Shown here: positions 53,769-62,084 of the stretch, in pieces
Position numbering within the stretch: the stretch's first letter is position 1
Layout: each line of letters opens with the position of its first letter
From: Paenibacillus tarimensis
GTDB taxonomy: Bacteria; Bacillota; Bacilli; Paenibacillales; Paenibacillaceae
Assembly (NCBI RefSeq): GCF_021532315.1
Contig: NZ_JAKGAO010000015.1
Span: 88,629 to 152,628 of the forward strand
Direction of reading: 5' to 3'
Length of the DNA stretch: 64,000 nucleotides
Made by a program: the position numbers and the translations under genes
Notes under the pieces: generated by a model
What the model saw: only the letters and a program-made list of their open reading frames with translations
What the model was told of the DNA's origin: nothing
Databases searched by the model: none

Positions 53769-55147
53769 CAGGAGAAAAAAAGGAAGCCCAATTATCTGCA
53801 CTCATGGGACATGTTAGAGAACAAGAATGCTTTAACGGCGTGATCCTGGTTGCCGAACAGGGGAAACCTCTGCTTTGTGAAACGATGGGCTTTGCAGAAC
53901 TATGCCAAGATAATGTACGTCCGCTTACTATAGACTCGATGTTCGAGTTAGCTTCGGTCTCCAAGCCAATTACAGCACTGGGCATCGTACGCCTGCATCA
54001 GCTGGGGAAATTGCAATGGGATGATCCGGTGTCCAAATGGCTGCCCGAATTGCCCTATCCGGGTATTACAATCCGTCATTTATTAACCCATACCTCTGGG
54101 CTCCCTGATTACATCGCGCTATTCACCGAGAAGTGGAATCACGCACAGATTGCTGTCAACAACGATGTCCTAGACATGCTCGCCGCTCATCGCCCAGATT
54201 CATTGTTTGCGCCTAATGATCGCTGGATGTACAGCAATACGGGCTATATTATGCTCGCTATTCTAATTGAACGGATCAGCGGCCAATCCTACGCGGACTT
54301 TCTGTCTGATCAGATTTTTCAACCGCTCGGCATGGCGCGAACATGCGTATACAATCGCCGTCTTAATCGCGCCCCTGTTCCGTCAGACTATGCCTGGGGC
54401 TATGTCTATCGCCTGGAACACGGTGGATACGTGCTGCCGGATGCCGTACCGGAAATGAATTATGTCCACTACCTGGACGGCCTGCAGGGAGATGGCATGG
54501 TGAATAGTACAGCCACGGACTTGCTTCGTTTGGATCGTGCGTTGTATGACGACAAGTTTATTCATCCGCAGTTGCGTGAAGCCATGTTTACACCTGTGAC
54601 GCTCCATAACGAAGAATCGTTCGACTACGGATTCGGTTGGTTGATTGAGCGGCATCCACAGCTAGGCAAAGTGGTAAGCCATAGCGGCGGCTGGCCGGGA
54701 TATGCCACGCTTCTTAAGCGCTATATCGAGCAGGATCTGACGCTCATCCTTATGCAAAATGGAGAACGGGACTACGCCTATACCCAGCAGTTGATCCGGA
54801 GCGTGGAACAGGCTCTTGCCGGCGAGCAAATTGAACTGCCGCGAGCAACGGCTCACCGCAACATGATTCGGCTATCAGCAGAGGATTATGAACCCTTTCT
54901 TGGTGAATACCTCTTTAAGGATGAACAGGAGCAGACGCTGCCTGCAGAGGTTTATATGAAACAGAGTCAACTCTGTATGAGACTTGGCAACGGGATGGCA
55001 TTCATATTGCTGCCGATCAGCGCTACACGCTTCTACGAGCAGCAAACCGCAACCGAACTGGAGTTTGCCGAGATTGAGGCGGGCAAGAGCTACCGATTGA
55101 TCTGGTATGATCATGAGAGCCAAAGCGTAGCGGAACGTGTACAGTGA
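53765..55147 (+). CDS. beta-lactamase-family serine hydrolase
   Basis: 460 residues. S64-V-S-K67 (ELASVSKPIT), YSN in WMYSNTGYIML and HSGGWPGY (the KTG-like third motif) give the full class C beta-lactamase/D-aminopeptidase site. The last 110 residues form an extra beta domain (EPFLGEYLFKDEQ). No signal peptide, so it acts in the cytoplasm on an unknown ester or peptide. AAGGAGG lies 7 nt before ATG and the start overlaps the preceding gene, so it is co-transcribed with the MerR gene pair. Confidence 0.88.
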   Translation: MTGEKKEAQLSALMGHVREQECFNGVILVAEQGKPLLCETMGFAELCQDNVRPLTIDSMFELASVSKPITALGIVRLHQLGKLQWDDPVSKWLPELPYPGITIRHLLTHTSGLPDYIALFTEKWNHAQIAVNNDVLDMLAAHRPDSLFAPNDRWMYSNTGYIMLAILIERISGQSYADFLSDQIFQPLGMARTCVYNRRLNRAPVPSDYAWGYVYRLEHGGYVLPDAVPEMNYVHYLDGLQGDGMVNSTATDLLRLDRALYDDKFIHPQLREAMFTPVTLHNEESFDYGFGWLIERHPQLGKVVSHSGGWPGYATLLKRYIEQDLTLILMQNGERDYAYTQQLIRSVEQALAGEQIELPRATAHRNMIRLSAEDYEPFLGEYLFKDEQEQTLPAEVYMKQSQLCMRLGNGMAFILLPISATRFYEQQTATELEFAEIEAGKSYRLIWYDHESQSVAERVQ

Positions 55148-55282
55148 CAAGACAGGACTCAGTTATATGAGTTAGGGTAGCAGATGCTAGAACAATTAGA
55201 TACCACGTCATCGCCTTGTTCACCATACTCCTCCCCATCTGGCTATCCGAGTAACTCGGTCTTGTACAGCCGGTTGGCGGTC

Positions 55283-55696
55283 CTATGACTGAATCTTGTT
55301 AAGGAAATCCTCCAGAATCATTTTCACAGGCAGACTTGCTTACGACTTCAATCTACTTATTCGATCCAGTATGGAAGGATTGGCTGCTATCTGCTGTTTA
55401 CTTTCCGGATTTGTAAAACTTCTCAACGTATCAATGCAAATTTCGAAGAGCTCTTCGTCTTCTGTATTCAGCAGCTCCAACAGTATCTGTAGTTCATACA
55501 TATTACAGCTGCTATCTATACAATAGGCGAGCTTTTTCTGCCATGCCAGTGGCTTATTAGCCACACTCTTAGACAACTTCTCCCAATCTTCCAAGCTAAA
55601 CTCCAATAGAATCTCGCTAGCAAAAATACAGCCATCATCGTACCACGAATCCACTGATATTTCGGCCGATAAGAGGTTGTCTAGCTCTCTATATGC
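55283..55696 (-). pseudogene. immunity-protein paralogue, decayed
   Basis: The product YRELDNLLSAEISVDSWYDD ... EDEELFEICIDTLRSF is closely similar to the immunity-like protein at 60286-60705 (YRELDNLLSADTTVDSWYDD ... NDEELFEICIDTLRSY). The codon matching its ATG is GCA (55694-55696), and the AAGGAGGG upstream is 17 nt off. After ISRLKS a TAA (55340-55342) interrupts the frame; beyond it LPVKMILEDFLNKIQS matches IPVRKMLEDFLAKIQS of the paralogue and ends at 55283. So both start and end are damaged. A longer in-frame version from GTG 55771 is possible but has no ribosome site. Confidence 0.72.
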
Positions 55697-55949
55697 GTTT
55701 CTGATTACGGACTCCCTCCTTGTTAGTAAAAGGCCAAGACAACTTTCTAAACAACTGTATTCTAATTTCACTATTTATCTGGCGATGGCCTGGATCGAAA
55801 AACGGATTTAATTTACGCGTCGGTATATTCCGTGCTGCGAGTTGGCGGCTGTTACATTTAGAATGAATGGGGAATCATCGATCGATGTGAAGCCTTTTGC
55901 AAAAGGACGAGGGTGCCCCAAAAGTCATCAAAGATGGCCTTGGAGCACC

Positions 55950-56420
55950 CTAATGATGAGATAGATCCCTATATATATATGAACAGTTCAAATAGCCAAT
56001 TATCTTTGGAGACAAGTATTTTTGCTGGTTATCATCTAACTTTGTGTTTACGATAACCATATTCTTTTCTTTTCTAAATAATTGGTCAGTTCCGTTCTCC
56101 AAGAATACCATATCAGGGTTAAAGCTGTTTATAATCCCCCCAAAGATTCTAAATAGTTGTTCCAATCCATTGTGGAAAGCTTTGCCGAATAACTGTATTC
56201 TTATTTCGCTATTAATCTGCATTCCATACTCTTCTCTAATGAAATCCAAACTAATAATTTCTTCTGTTTCAATATCAATCGTGAAGTATTCGCAACAGAG
56301 ACGAGAGAGATCATCATATGATGTAACCTTGCCTTCAACTATGTCGCGTACTATAGAGTATACAGTATTCTTTAAGGTTCTCGAATCCAAATCTGAGACT
56401 AAAAGCAGTTCACAATCCAT
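55950..56420 (-). CDS. putative immunity protein for the tRNase-tip toxin (SitI3-like)
   Basis: 156 residues. LFRIFGGIINSFNPDMVFLE ... LFRKEKNMVIVNTK resembles small immunity proteins of the SitI3 kind in my recollection. ATG 56420 follows GGAGGTTAGCGGG and lies 4 nt after the natural stop of the toxin gene, the usual toxin-immunity arrangement. It should bind and block the CdiA-type tRNase tip, and is intact although the toxin is not. Confidence 0.62.
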   Translation of the reverse strand: MDCELLLVSDLDSRTLKNTVYSIVRDIVEGKVTSYDDLSRLCCEYFTIDIETEEIISLDFIREEYGMQINSEIRIQLFGKAFHNGLEQLFRIFGGIINSFNPDMVFLENGTDQLFRKEKNMVIVNTKLDDNQQKYLSPKIIGYLNCSYIYRDLSHH

Positions 56421-56424
56421 CCCG

Positions 56425-58319
56425 CTAACCTCCGAATATTCTCGTTATCTTACCATCTCTCACAAGCAGCAGCTCTTCTAACCGTTTCAAATCACCATTG
56501 GCATTAGCCTTCCTTAAAATTGTTTCGGTAATCTCTGCAACTTTTTCATCTGTGAAATTATCTAAGTTTAAAACAATACTTCCTGACTGGTTTTTTGTTT
56601 TCCCTGCTATTTCTTTATTATACTCTGTGTCTTACCTTCAGGTTTTGGCGCATAGCAGTCAAACACTTTACCTTCGACCAGATAATCCGGATTGGACCCA
56701 GCTTTGATTCCGTAGCCATTTCCTCCATCAACTTCATCCAGCATCCTAACATCATATCCTTCATTAGCTAAGATATCGGCGGTCTCATTCTGTTTCTTTA
56801 TTCCATGGGAATCTCCCACGCCGTAATCACCTTTTGGTTTGCTGCCCTTTGGCAAAGAAGGTTCAGTTAATTTCACATTACCTGCAACCTCAGCAACCTC
56901 ATCCCCATGCTTCCCTGCGCCAGTAACCGCATCGGCTGCTTCATCACCATGCTTGGCAATACCGCTGACGATGTCGCCGCCCTTTCGCAGCCATGGGAAG
57001 AACATGCCGCCTGCCGCCAGCAGCTTATCCCCGTCCGATAACTCTTCGCCAGCCATCGTCTCGCCTGCTCCGAGTTCAATGGCAGATTTGATGTTGCCGA
57101 TTATCGGAACAAAATCCAGCCCCGTTGACACAAATTCTGTCACCTTGTCCTGCCGCTTCTTGGCCTCTTCGCTGTACTTGTCACTGGCCCCCTGCTGGCT
57201 TGCAACGAACGCCTCGGCGAACGGATCATTCTTAATATCCGCCCCCGCGTACTCGAAGGTCCGCGGATCATACCCCTGCGAGATCGCATAGTTTAGAAAT
57301 TCCTCTATCTTGTCATTGAAGTATGGCTCATAGACATGGATCGGCATGAGATTGGTCCCGCTGTCCCTTAGATAACCGAGCAGCAGCTCGTCCAGGTTGC
57401 CCATGTTAATCGGCGTCACTTCGCCCTTGCCGTTAATGACCACCATGCCCTCGCGCTCGTTATCGTACTTGTATTGGGCCGCCAGCTCCTCCGGCGTGAA
57501 CACTTCCTTCTCCGGCAGCAGTCCCATACTGTTCAATTGCTGCAGCAGACCTCCTGTATTGCTGAGCGCTGCATACAGGCCCATCATATCCATAGCTGCT
57601 GTTTTCTCGCCAATGCCGATGTAGGCAATCCGCAAGCGGTCCAGCAAAGCCCGCGCCTCGATCAGCTGCTGCCTTGCCCAGTCTCCCTCTGGGCCCTCCT
57701 TCATCGACAGCCGCACCAGATAGAGGTACTGATCTCTATTTAACGCCTCGAGCATGTCCTCGTCAATGGGCAGCGGTGTTGTGACCGTCTTAACCAGCAG
57801 CTGTATCTGCCGGATCGTCAGCTCTCCAATCGTGGTCACGAAACTCCCCGCCATCGCAATCAGCTGCCGGATATCGAGCGGCTTATCTCTGTCCTTAATC
57901 AGGTCAAACAAAGCCGGGATGAAGGCAGTCAGCCTCTTTTCAATCCCCGCAATCTTGAGCTCCAGGTCAGATATACTGATCCGGTTAAAAGCATCCAGGT
58001 TCGCGGACATCACGCCGATCGTGCCGAGAACCGCTATTCGCTGCTGAATCTGCCTCTCCATGGTCTGATAGCGATCGCTGGACTGGCGCACAAAAGTCTC
58101 CAAGCCGACCAGCTTCTGACGGATACTCTCCGCACTGGCTGCCGCCTGCCCAAGCCTGCCGCCAATTCCGCGTCTCGCCTTGATCTGGCCGTCTACGCCA
58201 TTCGCCACACTGTGTACACTGCCTGTTACCGACGACAGCTTATTAACAGCGCCGTTGTGCAAACTGTTTATACTTTGGGCCACCGTATCAAAATGAATTT
58301 CCAGCCGCGACACCTGCAT
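56425..58319 (-). pseudogene. polymorphic toxin with CdiA-type tRNase tip, frameshifted
   Basis: The reading frame runs from ATG 58319 to a stop at 56607 (570 codons). N-terminal 1-100 is a helical region of repeats (VAQSINSLHNGAVNKLSSVT) as in WXG100/LXG-type exported toxins; then a long conserved stem, a pre-toxin TG-like segment (about 395-450: FVSTGLDFVPIIGNIKSAIE ... GEELSDGDKLLAAGG), and the toxic tip NETADILANEGYDVRMLDEV ... NPDYLVEGKVFDCYAPKPEG. That tip matches the C-terminal tRNA nuclease of CdiA proteins. After GKTQS the frame is lost; the next frame continues EYNKEIAGKTKNQSGSIVLN ... LLLVRDGKITRIFGG to 56425, the rest of that domain. So one base is missing (or two extra) near 56620-56635. 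A GTG three codons later is an alternative start. Confidence 0.8.
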
Positions 58320-58322
58320 CAC
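56900..58322 (-). repeat. toxin stem repeat, copy 1 (pairs with 62519-63941)
   Basis: This 1.42-kb stretch and 62519-63941 lie in the same direction at a constant offset of 5619 nt and encode nearly the same protein (differences such as LHNGAVNKLSSVTGSVHS versus LHNGAVNKLSSVTSNVRS). Beyond the 3' edge the tips are unrelated. Recombination between the copies would delete or swap the 5.6 kb between them. Confidence 0.85.
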
Positions 58323-58388
58323 TTCCTCGTCCTATGGCCTGGTTCGCCAATTCATAACGATACAAGGTTCGCTTAATCCCCATAAATT

Positions 58389-58419
58389 CCTGTATATCCC
58401 TGTTGAAATCTTGCTAAAG
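58389..58419. promoter_or_regulatory. 31-nt leader element, copy 1
   Basis: CCTGTATATCCCTGTTGAAA TCTTGCTAAAG (plus-strand reading) matches 60116-60146 at 27 of 31 positions. It lies 70 nt upstream of the first toxin start and just below a terminator, so it is likely a promoter or regulator-binding site of the toxin transcript. No standard -35/-10 is obvious. Confidence 0.5.
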
Positions 58420-58434
58420 AATGAGCTGAGACAC

Positions 58435-58479
58435 AAAAAAAAGCAGCAGCACCCAGATCCCCTGGTCTGCACGCTGCTT
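58435..58479 (-). terminator. terminator of the flavin-nucleotide-oxidase-like gene
   Basis: AAGCAGC and GCTGCTT form the base, with CCAG/CTGG pairing inside; eight T follow on the minus strand. It ends the transcript from 58499 and insulates the toxin. Confidence 0.85.
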
Positions 58480-58498
58480 CGGTAAAACGCCGTTTGCG

Positions 58499-58945
58499 TC
58501 AGCGGCTGCTTGGCACATAGGATTGATCCCGTACCACAACCGTATCAGGTGTAAAACATATGAGCACATTGCTGCTGTCGAGGTTTTGAAATCTGCGGTC
58601 CCAGCCCGATTCGTCGCTCCCCAAGTACTTGGCTAACAGTCTTTTTGCTATAGCAGGATCAAACTCCTTCACTGCCGCCTGCCCTCGAAAACCGGCATGA
58701 AGCACCTTACCGCTCCTATGATCATAATCGATGATGCCTATCGCACATGGCGGATGCTCTCTAATCCTTTTAGGGAAACTGTCGTTGGCATTGCCGATTA
58801 TCCAGATGTGAGTCCCATCCCAATCAAACCAGACAGGCGAATCGCGAGGCCCTTCATCGGATAGCGTTGACAGATGGGCAAACATCGGCTGCTTCAAAAA
58901 CAGCTCAAGATCAAAGCTGCGGTTCTTATCTCTAATGATTTTCAT
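58499..58945 (-). CDS. pyridoxamine 5'-phosphate oxidase-like flavoprotein
   Basis: 148 residues of the split-barrel FMN-binding fold: FAHLSTLSDEGPRDSPVWFD, then THIWIIGNANDSFPKRIREH and CAIGIIDYD, VLHAGFRGQAAVK. Such small proteins bind FMN or F420 and reduce varied substrates. ATG 58945 follows AAGGACGTGAG; an in-frame start 25 codons upstream overlaps the preceding gene. It looks like ordinary housekeeping cargo between toxin modules, but gene order puts it in the same strand series as immunity-like genes. Confidence 0.8.
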   Translation of the reverse strand: MKIIRDKNRSFDLELFLKQPMFAHLSTLSDEGPRDSPVWFDWDGTHIWIIGNANDSFPKRIREHPPCAIGIIDYDHRSGKVLHAGFRGQAAVKEFDPAIAKRLLAKYLGSDESGWDRRFQNLDSSNVLICFTPDTVVVRDQSYVPSSR

Positions 58946-58986
58946 GCTTCTCACGTCCTTTAAGCTTCTTAAGGGTTGCCCAATTA

Positions 58987-59553
58987 TTAATCCTCTTCCT
59001 TCAGAGGTGACTTGCGCCAATTGTATTCGCTGAGAATATTGATTTCTTGCTCATCGTATTCGGAATGGTAGTGATGCCCATGCGGGCAAGGAAGATATAG
59101 CGGCTCCGGATATGATGAAAATTGCAGCTCTGATAAAATAGACTCATACTTGTCCATCTCGCCATAAATATAGATGATATTATCCCTGTCATAAACAACC
59201 GTTGAGTTGTCACTTGGTGAGTGAAACCAAATATCGTGCCTGCTGTCATTCGCCAGGAAGTCCGCATACTTGTTCAGAAACTCTTCAACCTCAGACCCCC
59301 TTAGCTCTTCACTTTGATACCGGGCGGTCTCCTGATCACACCTGCTTACATGAAGCACATATAGAATAAACAAGGATTCACTCATGCTCTTAACTAGATT
59401 TAGCAAGGTATCTGTTACATCTGTCGACCAAACAACTAATCTCGAGAAATCAGGCTCTATACTCACATGATAAACATTTGCATCTGCATACTTTTCAAAT
59501 CGTTTATATTCCTCCGGGTTCTGATCCGGCATAAACCGCAGTTTTTCAGCCAT
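58987..59553 (-). CDS. conserved hypothetical protein, possible immunity protein
   Basis: 188 residues: FEKYADANVYHVSIEPDFSR followed by LVVWSTDVTDTLLNLVK, FILYVLHVSRCDQETARYQ, DIWFHSPSDNSTVVYDRDNI and PCPHGHHYHSEYDEQE. No catalytic motif recognised. The acidic, cytoplasmic, single-domain character and place within the toxin array fit an immunity protein, but this is inference. The ATG lies 24 nt after the stop of the gene at 59578, following GGGGGATTAATT. Confidence 0.55.
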   Translation of the reverse strand: MAEKLRFMPDQNPEEYKRFEKYADANVYHVSIEPDFSRLVVWSTDVTDTLLNLVKSMSESLFILYVLHVSRCDQETARYQSEELRGSEVEEFLNKYADFLANDSRHDIWFHSPSDNSTVVYDRDNIIYIYGEMDKYESILSELQFSSYPEPLYLPCPHGHHYHSEYDEQEINILSEYNWRKSPLKEED

Positions 59554-59577
59554 AATTAATCCCCCTGTAAGTCCTCT

Positions 59578-60063
59578 TCATCGATTCGTCAGCTCCAGAA
59601 CACGCTCCAAGAAACCAATCAGATATTCTTCCCCTTCCCGCCCTTCAGAGGATAACGAGGTGAACGTATACGTGATCACTGCCGCTAAACTGCAGCAAAA
59701 CAAGGACAACAGCGCAATTGTCCCGATGTCCAGAACCTGACTGCTGGTTGCCAATATAATGGCGAAAGACCCCGCAAATAATATAGCCAGTGACAAAATA
59801 TCGGTAAGCCCCCTGTACGTCCTAAAGCTAACCACCGTGACGCCTTTCCTTGTCGAAATTCTCCCTATGGCCTTGTTGAATATGGGATTGTTCATGCAAA
59901 TTTTCCCGCTCTTGTAACTTATACTGAACAACCCTCGCTTAACCCAGCCCGAGTAGCGCTCACTCCAGTTATCAATAAGCGTAAAGTCCACACATTCTCT
60001 AAAAGCCGCTTCACATTCTTGAACAGACAGCTTGGATATGTATCTTCTCCTCAGTGAAAACAC
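59578..60063 (-). CDS. two-helix membrane protein, unknown
   Basis: 161 residues. A polar N-terminal domain (about 1-80, with GWVKRGLFSISYKSGK) precedes two membrane helices (LSLAILFAGSFAIILATSS and IGTIALLSLFCCSLAAVITY). The start is GTG 60063 with only AAGCAGG nearby, so it is uncertain. Its upstream region carries the same 31-nt element as the toxin gene, suggesting that it took over a toxin leader. It could be an immunity protein against a membrane-active tip; not recognised. Confidence 0.5.
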   Translation of the reverse strand: MFSLRRRYISKLSVQECEAAFRECVDFTLIDNWSERYSGWVKRGLFSISYKSGKICMNNPIFNKAIGRISTRKGVTVVSFRTYRGLTDILSLAILFAGSFAIILATSSQVLDIGTIALLSLFCCSLAAVITYTFTSLSSEGREGEEYLIGFLERVLELTNR

Positions 60064-60115
60064 CTGCTTTGTCTTGATCTAGTAGTAGGAAACCGGCACA
60101 TAAACTATGATAATC

Positions 60116-60146
60116 CCTGTATATTCCTGTTAATATCTTACTAAAG
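60116..60146. promoter_or_regulatory. 31-nt leader element, copy 2
   Basis: CCTGTATATTCCTGTTAATA TCTTACTAAAG (plus-strand reading) matches 58389-58419 at 27 of 31 positions. It also lies between a minus-strand terminator and the next gene start, with the same order and similar distances as copy 1. Confidence 0.5.
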
Positions 60147-60163
60147 CATGAGCGTATCCAACA

Positions 60164-60210
60164 AGAAAAAAAGCAGAAGACCGCCGCATTCTGTGGCTTG
60201 CTTCTGCTTT
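60164..60210 (-). terminator. terminator of the immunity gene at 60286
   Basis: AAGCAGAAG and CTTCTGCTT form the stem base with an imperfect inner part; the minus-strand exit has a run of seven T. Confidence 0.82.
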
Positions 60211-60285
60211 ATACTATAAGTCTCGATAGAATCTGTCTTAAGGAGCACTTCAGTATCACAGCTTCCATAAGTCCAAATACGAAAT

Positions 60286-60705
60286 CTAAATATCCGATTG
60301 AATCTTTGCAAGGAAATCTTCGAGCATTTTCCTTACTGGTATGCTGGCAGCAGGTAATAAGTCGTTTACACGTTGTAAAATCCCCGGGTCATCCAATATT
60401 ATATTTTTGATTTCTTGACTAGAATAACTTCTTAATGTATCTATGCATATTTCGAATAATTCCTCATCATTAGTATTGAGCAAAGAGATTAGTATGTTGT
60501 GTTCATGAGAACTACACTCATTATCCAAACAATATGCTATTTTCCTCTGCCATTCAATTGGTTTACTAAGCACTTGGTTAGATAATTCATCCCAATCGTT
60601 TGGGCTAAAGTCTGAAAGTATTTCGCTTGCTATGATACAGCCGTCATCGTACCAAGAATCTACCGTTGTATCAGCAGATAAAAGGTTATCAAGTTCTCTG
60701 TACAT
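60286..60705 (-). CDS. putative immunity protein (intact paralogue)
   Basis: 139 helical residues: YRELDNLLSADTTVDSWYDD, SEILSDFSPNDWDELSNQVL, EELFEICIDTLRSY, then VRKMLEDFLAKIQSDI. The acidic helical pattern is like many small nuclease-immunity proteins. ATG 60705 follows GGAGG by 8 nt. It lies just after the displaced EndoU-like tip and is presumably its partner. A decayed paralogue sits at 55283-55696, at the other end of the array. Confidence 0.65.
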   Translation of the reverse strand: MYRELDNLLSADTTVDSWYDDGCIIASEILSDFSPNDWDELSNQVLSKPIEWQRKIAYCLDNECSSHEHNILISLLNTNDEELFEICIDTLRSYSSQEIKNIILDDPGILQRVNDLLPAASIPVRKMLEDFLAKIQSDI

Positions 60706-60730
60706 ATTTGGTGCCTCCACATAAATTGAA

Positions 60731-61150
60731 TTAAAAGCCTGATGGGCGAGACGCATTTACCGTACCTGTTGGATAGCCGCTTGTTACATCATCACCAACT
60801 TTGATTACATCAATCTCCACACCATCAATAGTTGCTCTATGCCAAGTCGCCCCATCCCTCAATCTTGTAGAAATAGCTGGTGTGTTGCCAACATCAGTTA
60901 CATTCTTGAAAATTTGTTCTTCAGTCCACGAATCAGGAAATAGAGTACTCTTTTTGAGTTTAGAAATATTTCCATCAGGAAACTGCTTTGTAAAAACAAC
61001 ATTTTTGGTACCGTCTGCATTTGTTGATAATACTTCAACTGCAAAATTATCGTTAGCATTATTAATGGGATCGTACCCCTGCGAGATTGCATAGTTCAGA
61101 AAATCTTCTATCTTGGCGTTGAAGTACGGCTCATAGACATGGATCGGCAT
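60731..61150 (-). pseudogene. orphan EndoU-like toxin tip with short stem fragment
   Basis: 139 codons. The first 28 (MPIHVYEPYFNAKIEDFLNY AISQGYDP) equal an inner part of the full toxins (there LMPIHVYEPYFNDKIEDFLN). Then the sequence changes to a tip with KLKKSTLFPDSWTEEQIFKN ... DGVEIDVIKVGDDVTSGYPT, which parallels the second half of the EndoU tip at 62085 (KSTFFPKDWTPQQIVDEV ... SAYPLY). The EndoU histidine part (NHIFEGE ... GFHYEG) is absent and no ribosome site precedes the ATG, so it is not a working toxin by itself. It is followed by an intact immunity gene. Confidence 0.72.
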
Positions 61151-61165
61151 GAGCTGTGATTGTGT

Positions 61166-61450
61166 TCAATCAAGGTTAAATCCGAAGATGTATGCATCCT
61201 CGGCTGCCTTATATTCAGCAGCTATATTTTTATAGACTACTGCGTTATGAATGGCAAGTAGAATACTTTCTCTTAATGTGTTGTCCTTTTCCAAACCTAC
61301 TTGCGCAATTAACATATTTACACTTTCAATTACTTCATCTCTGTCCAGGCTCCCATACTCTAAGATATCTCCAATTTCCTCGATTTTGCTTTCTTTCTCA
61401 ATTTTATTCTCAACGGTCAGGGTATCTTTTACTTTCTCTACTAGATTCAT
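61166..61450 (-). CDS. small helical protein, possible immunity protein
   Basis: 94 residues: VEKVKDTLTVENKIEKESKI, GDILEYGSLDRDEVIESVNM, ESILLAIHNAVVYKNIA. It resembles the start of HEAT-like immunity proteins and could be C-terminally shortened, since it ends at the point where the orphan tip begins. ATG follows CGGAG. Its toxin partner, if any, is not evident. Confidence 0.5.
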   Translation of the reverse strand: MNLVEKVKDTLTVENKIEKESKIEEIGDILEYGSLDRDEVIESVNMLIAQVGLEKDNTLRESILLAIHNAVVYKNIAAEYKAAEDAYIFGFNLD

Positions 61451-61610
61451 TGTAAACTCCGATTGTCTCCATTTACTCTGGAGATTTTATAGGTGTCTGG
61501 TTGGCAAGATCTTTATCATAAAACGGACTTTCAGGGCAGTAACAGTTGTCTCTATAGTAAAAAACCGAAGATGTCTATGCATCCCCGGCCTCCTAACAAA
61601 CATATCATTA

Positions 61611-62066
61611 TCAAAAATTTTCCATTGTGTTAATGTAACTCTTCGTTTGATCGATCCAGTTTAGCGCTGAATCTGCTTCGACTTCAGGCATAACGCCCCT
61701 TTGAGCCTTATATTGGAAATTTTCTCTTGCCCAAATTAAGACTATCTTTAAAAACTCAACAGTCTCAATCCTGCACACCATTTCCTCTTCATCTTCATCC
61801 GTAAAGATATCTTCTAGAGTTGTATACTGTCGGTCAGATTTTATGACGTTGACATTTCCGCCCCCCCCATATGATTCCACTTTTCCTTCTAGCAAACCAA
61901 TTAATTTTTCTACTTCTTCTTTAATAGAATTAATGTCTAAAAAAATGTCTGCACCTAAAGAGTCACTTATCATGTACCCATTATCCAGTGTTTCATCAAT
62001 GCTAAAATCTAATACTACCTCATTGAAGTCTTCCTTGTGCTCAGTTTCATAGATATATTTAAGCAT
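61611..62066 (-). CDS. putative immunity protein for the EndoU toxin
   Basis: 151 acidic residues: LKYIYETEHKEDFNEVVLDF, NGYMISDSLGADIFLDINSI, KEEVEKLIGLLEGKV, VEFLKIVLIWARENFQY. It lies directly after the EndoU toxin stop (18 nt) on the same strand, the standard place for the cognate immunity gene. ATG 62066 has TTGGAG 9 nt upstream; TTG 62081 in frame overlaps that site. Family not recognised. Confidence 0.62.
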   Translation of the reverse strand: MLKYIYETEHKEDFNEVVLDFSIDETLDNGYMISDSLGADIFLDINSIKEEVEKLIGLLEGKVESYGGGGNVNVIKSDRQYTTLEDIFTDEDEEEMVCRIETVEFLKIVLIWARENFQYKAQRGVMPEVEADSALNWIDQTKSYINTMENF

Positions 62067-62084
62067 GAAATCGATCTCCAATCT

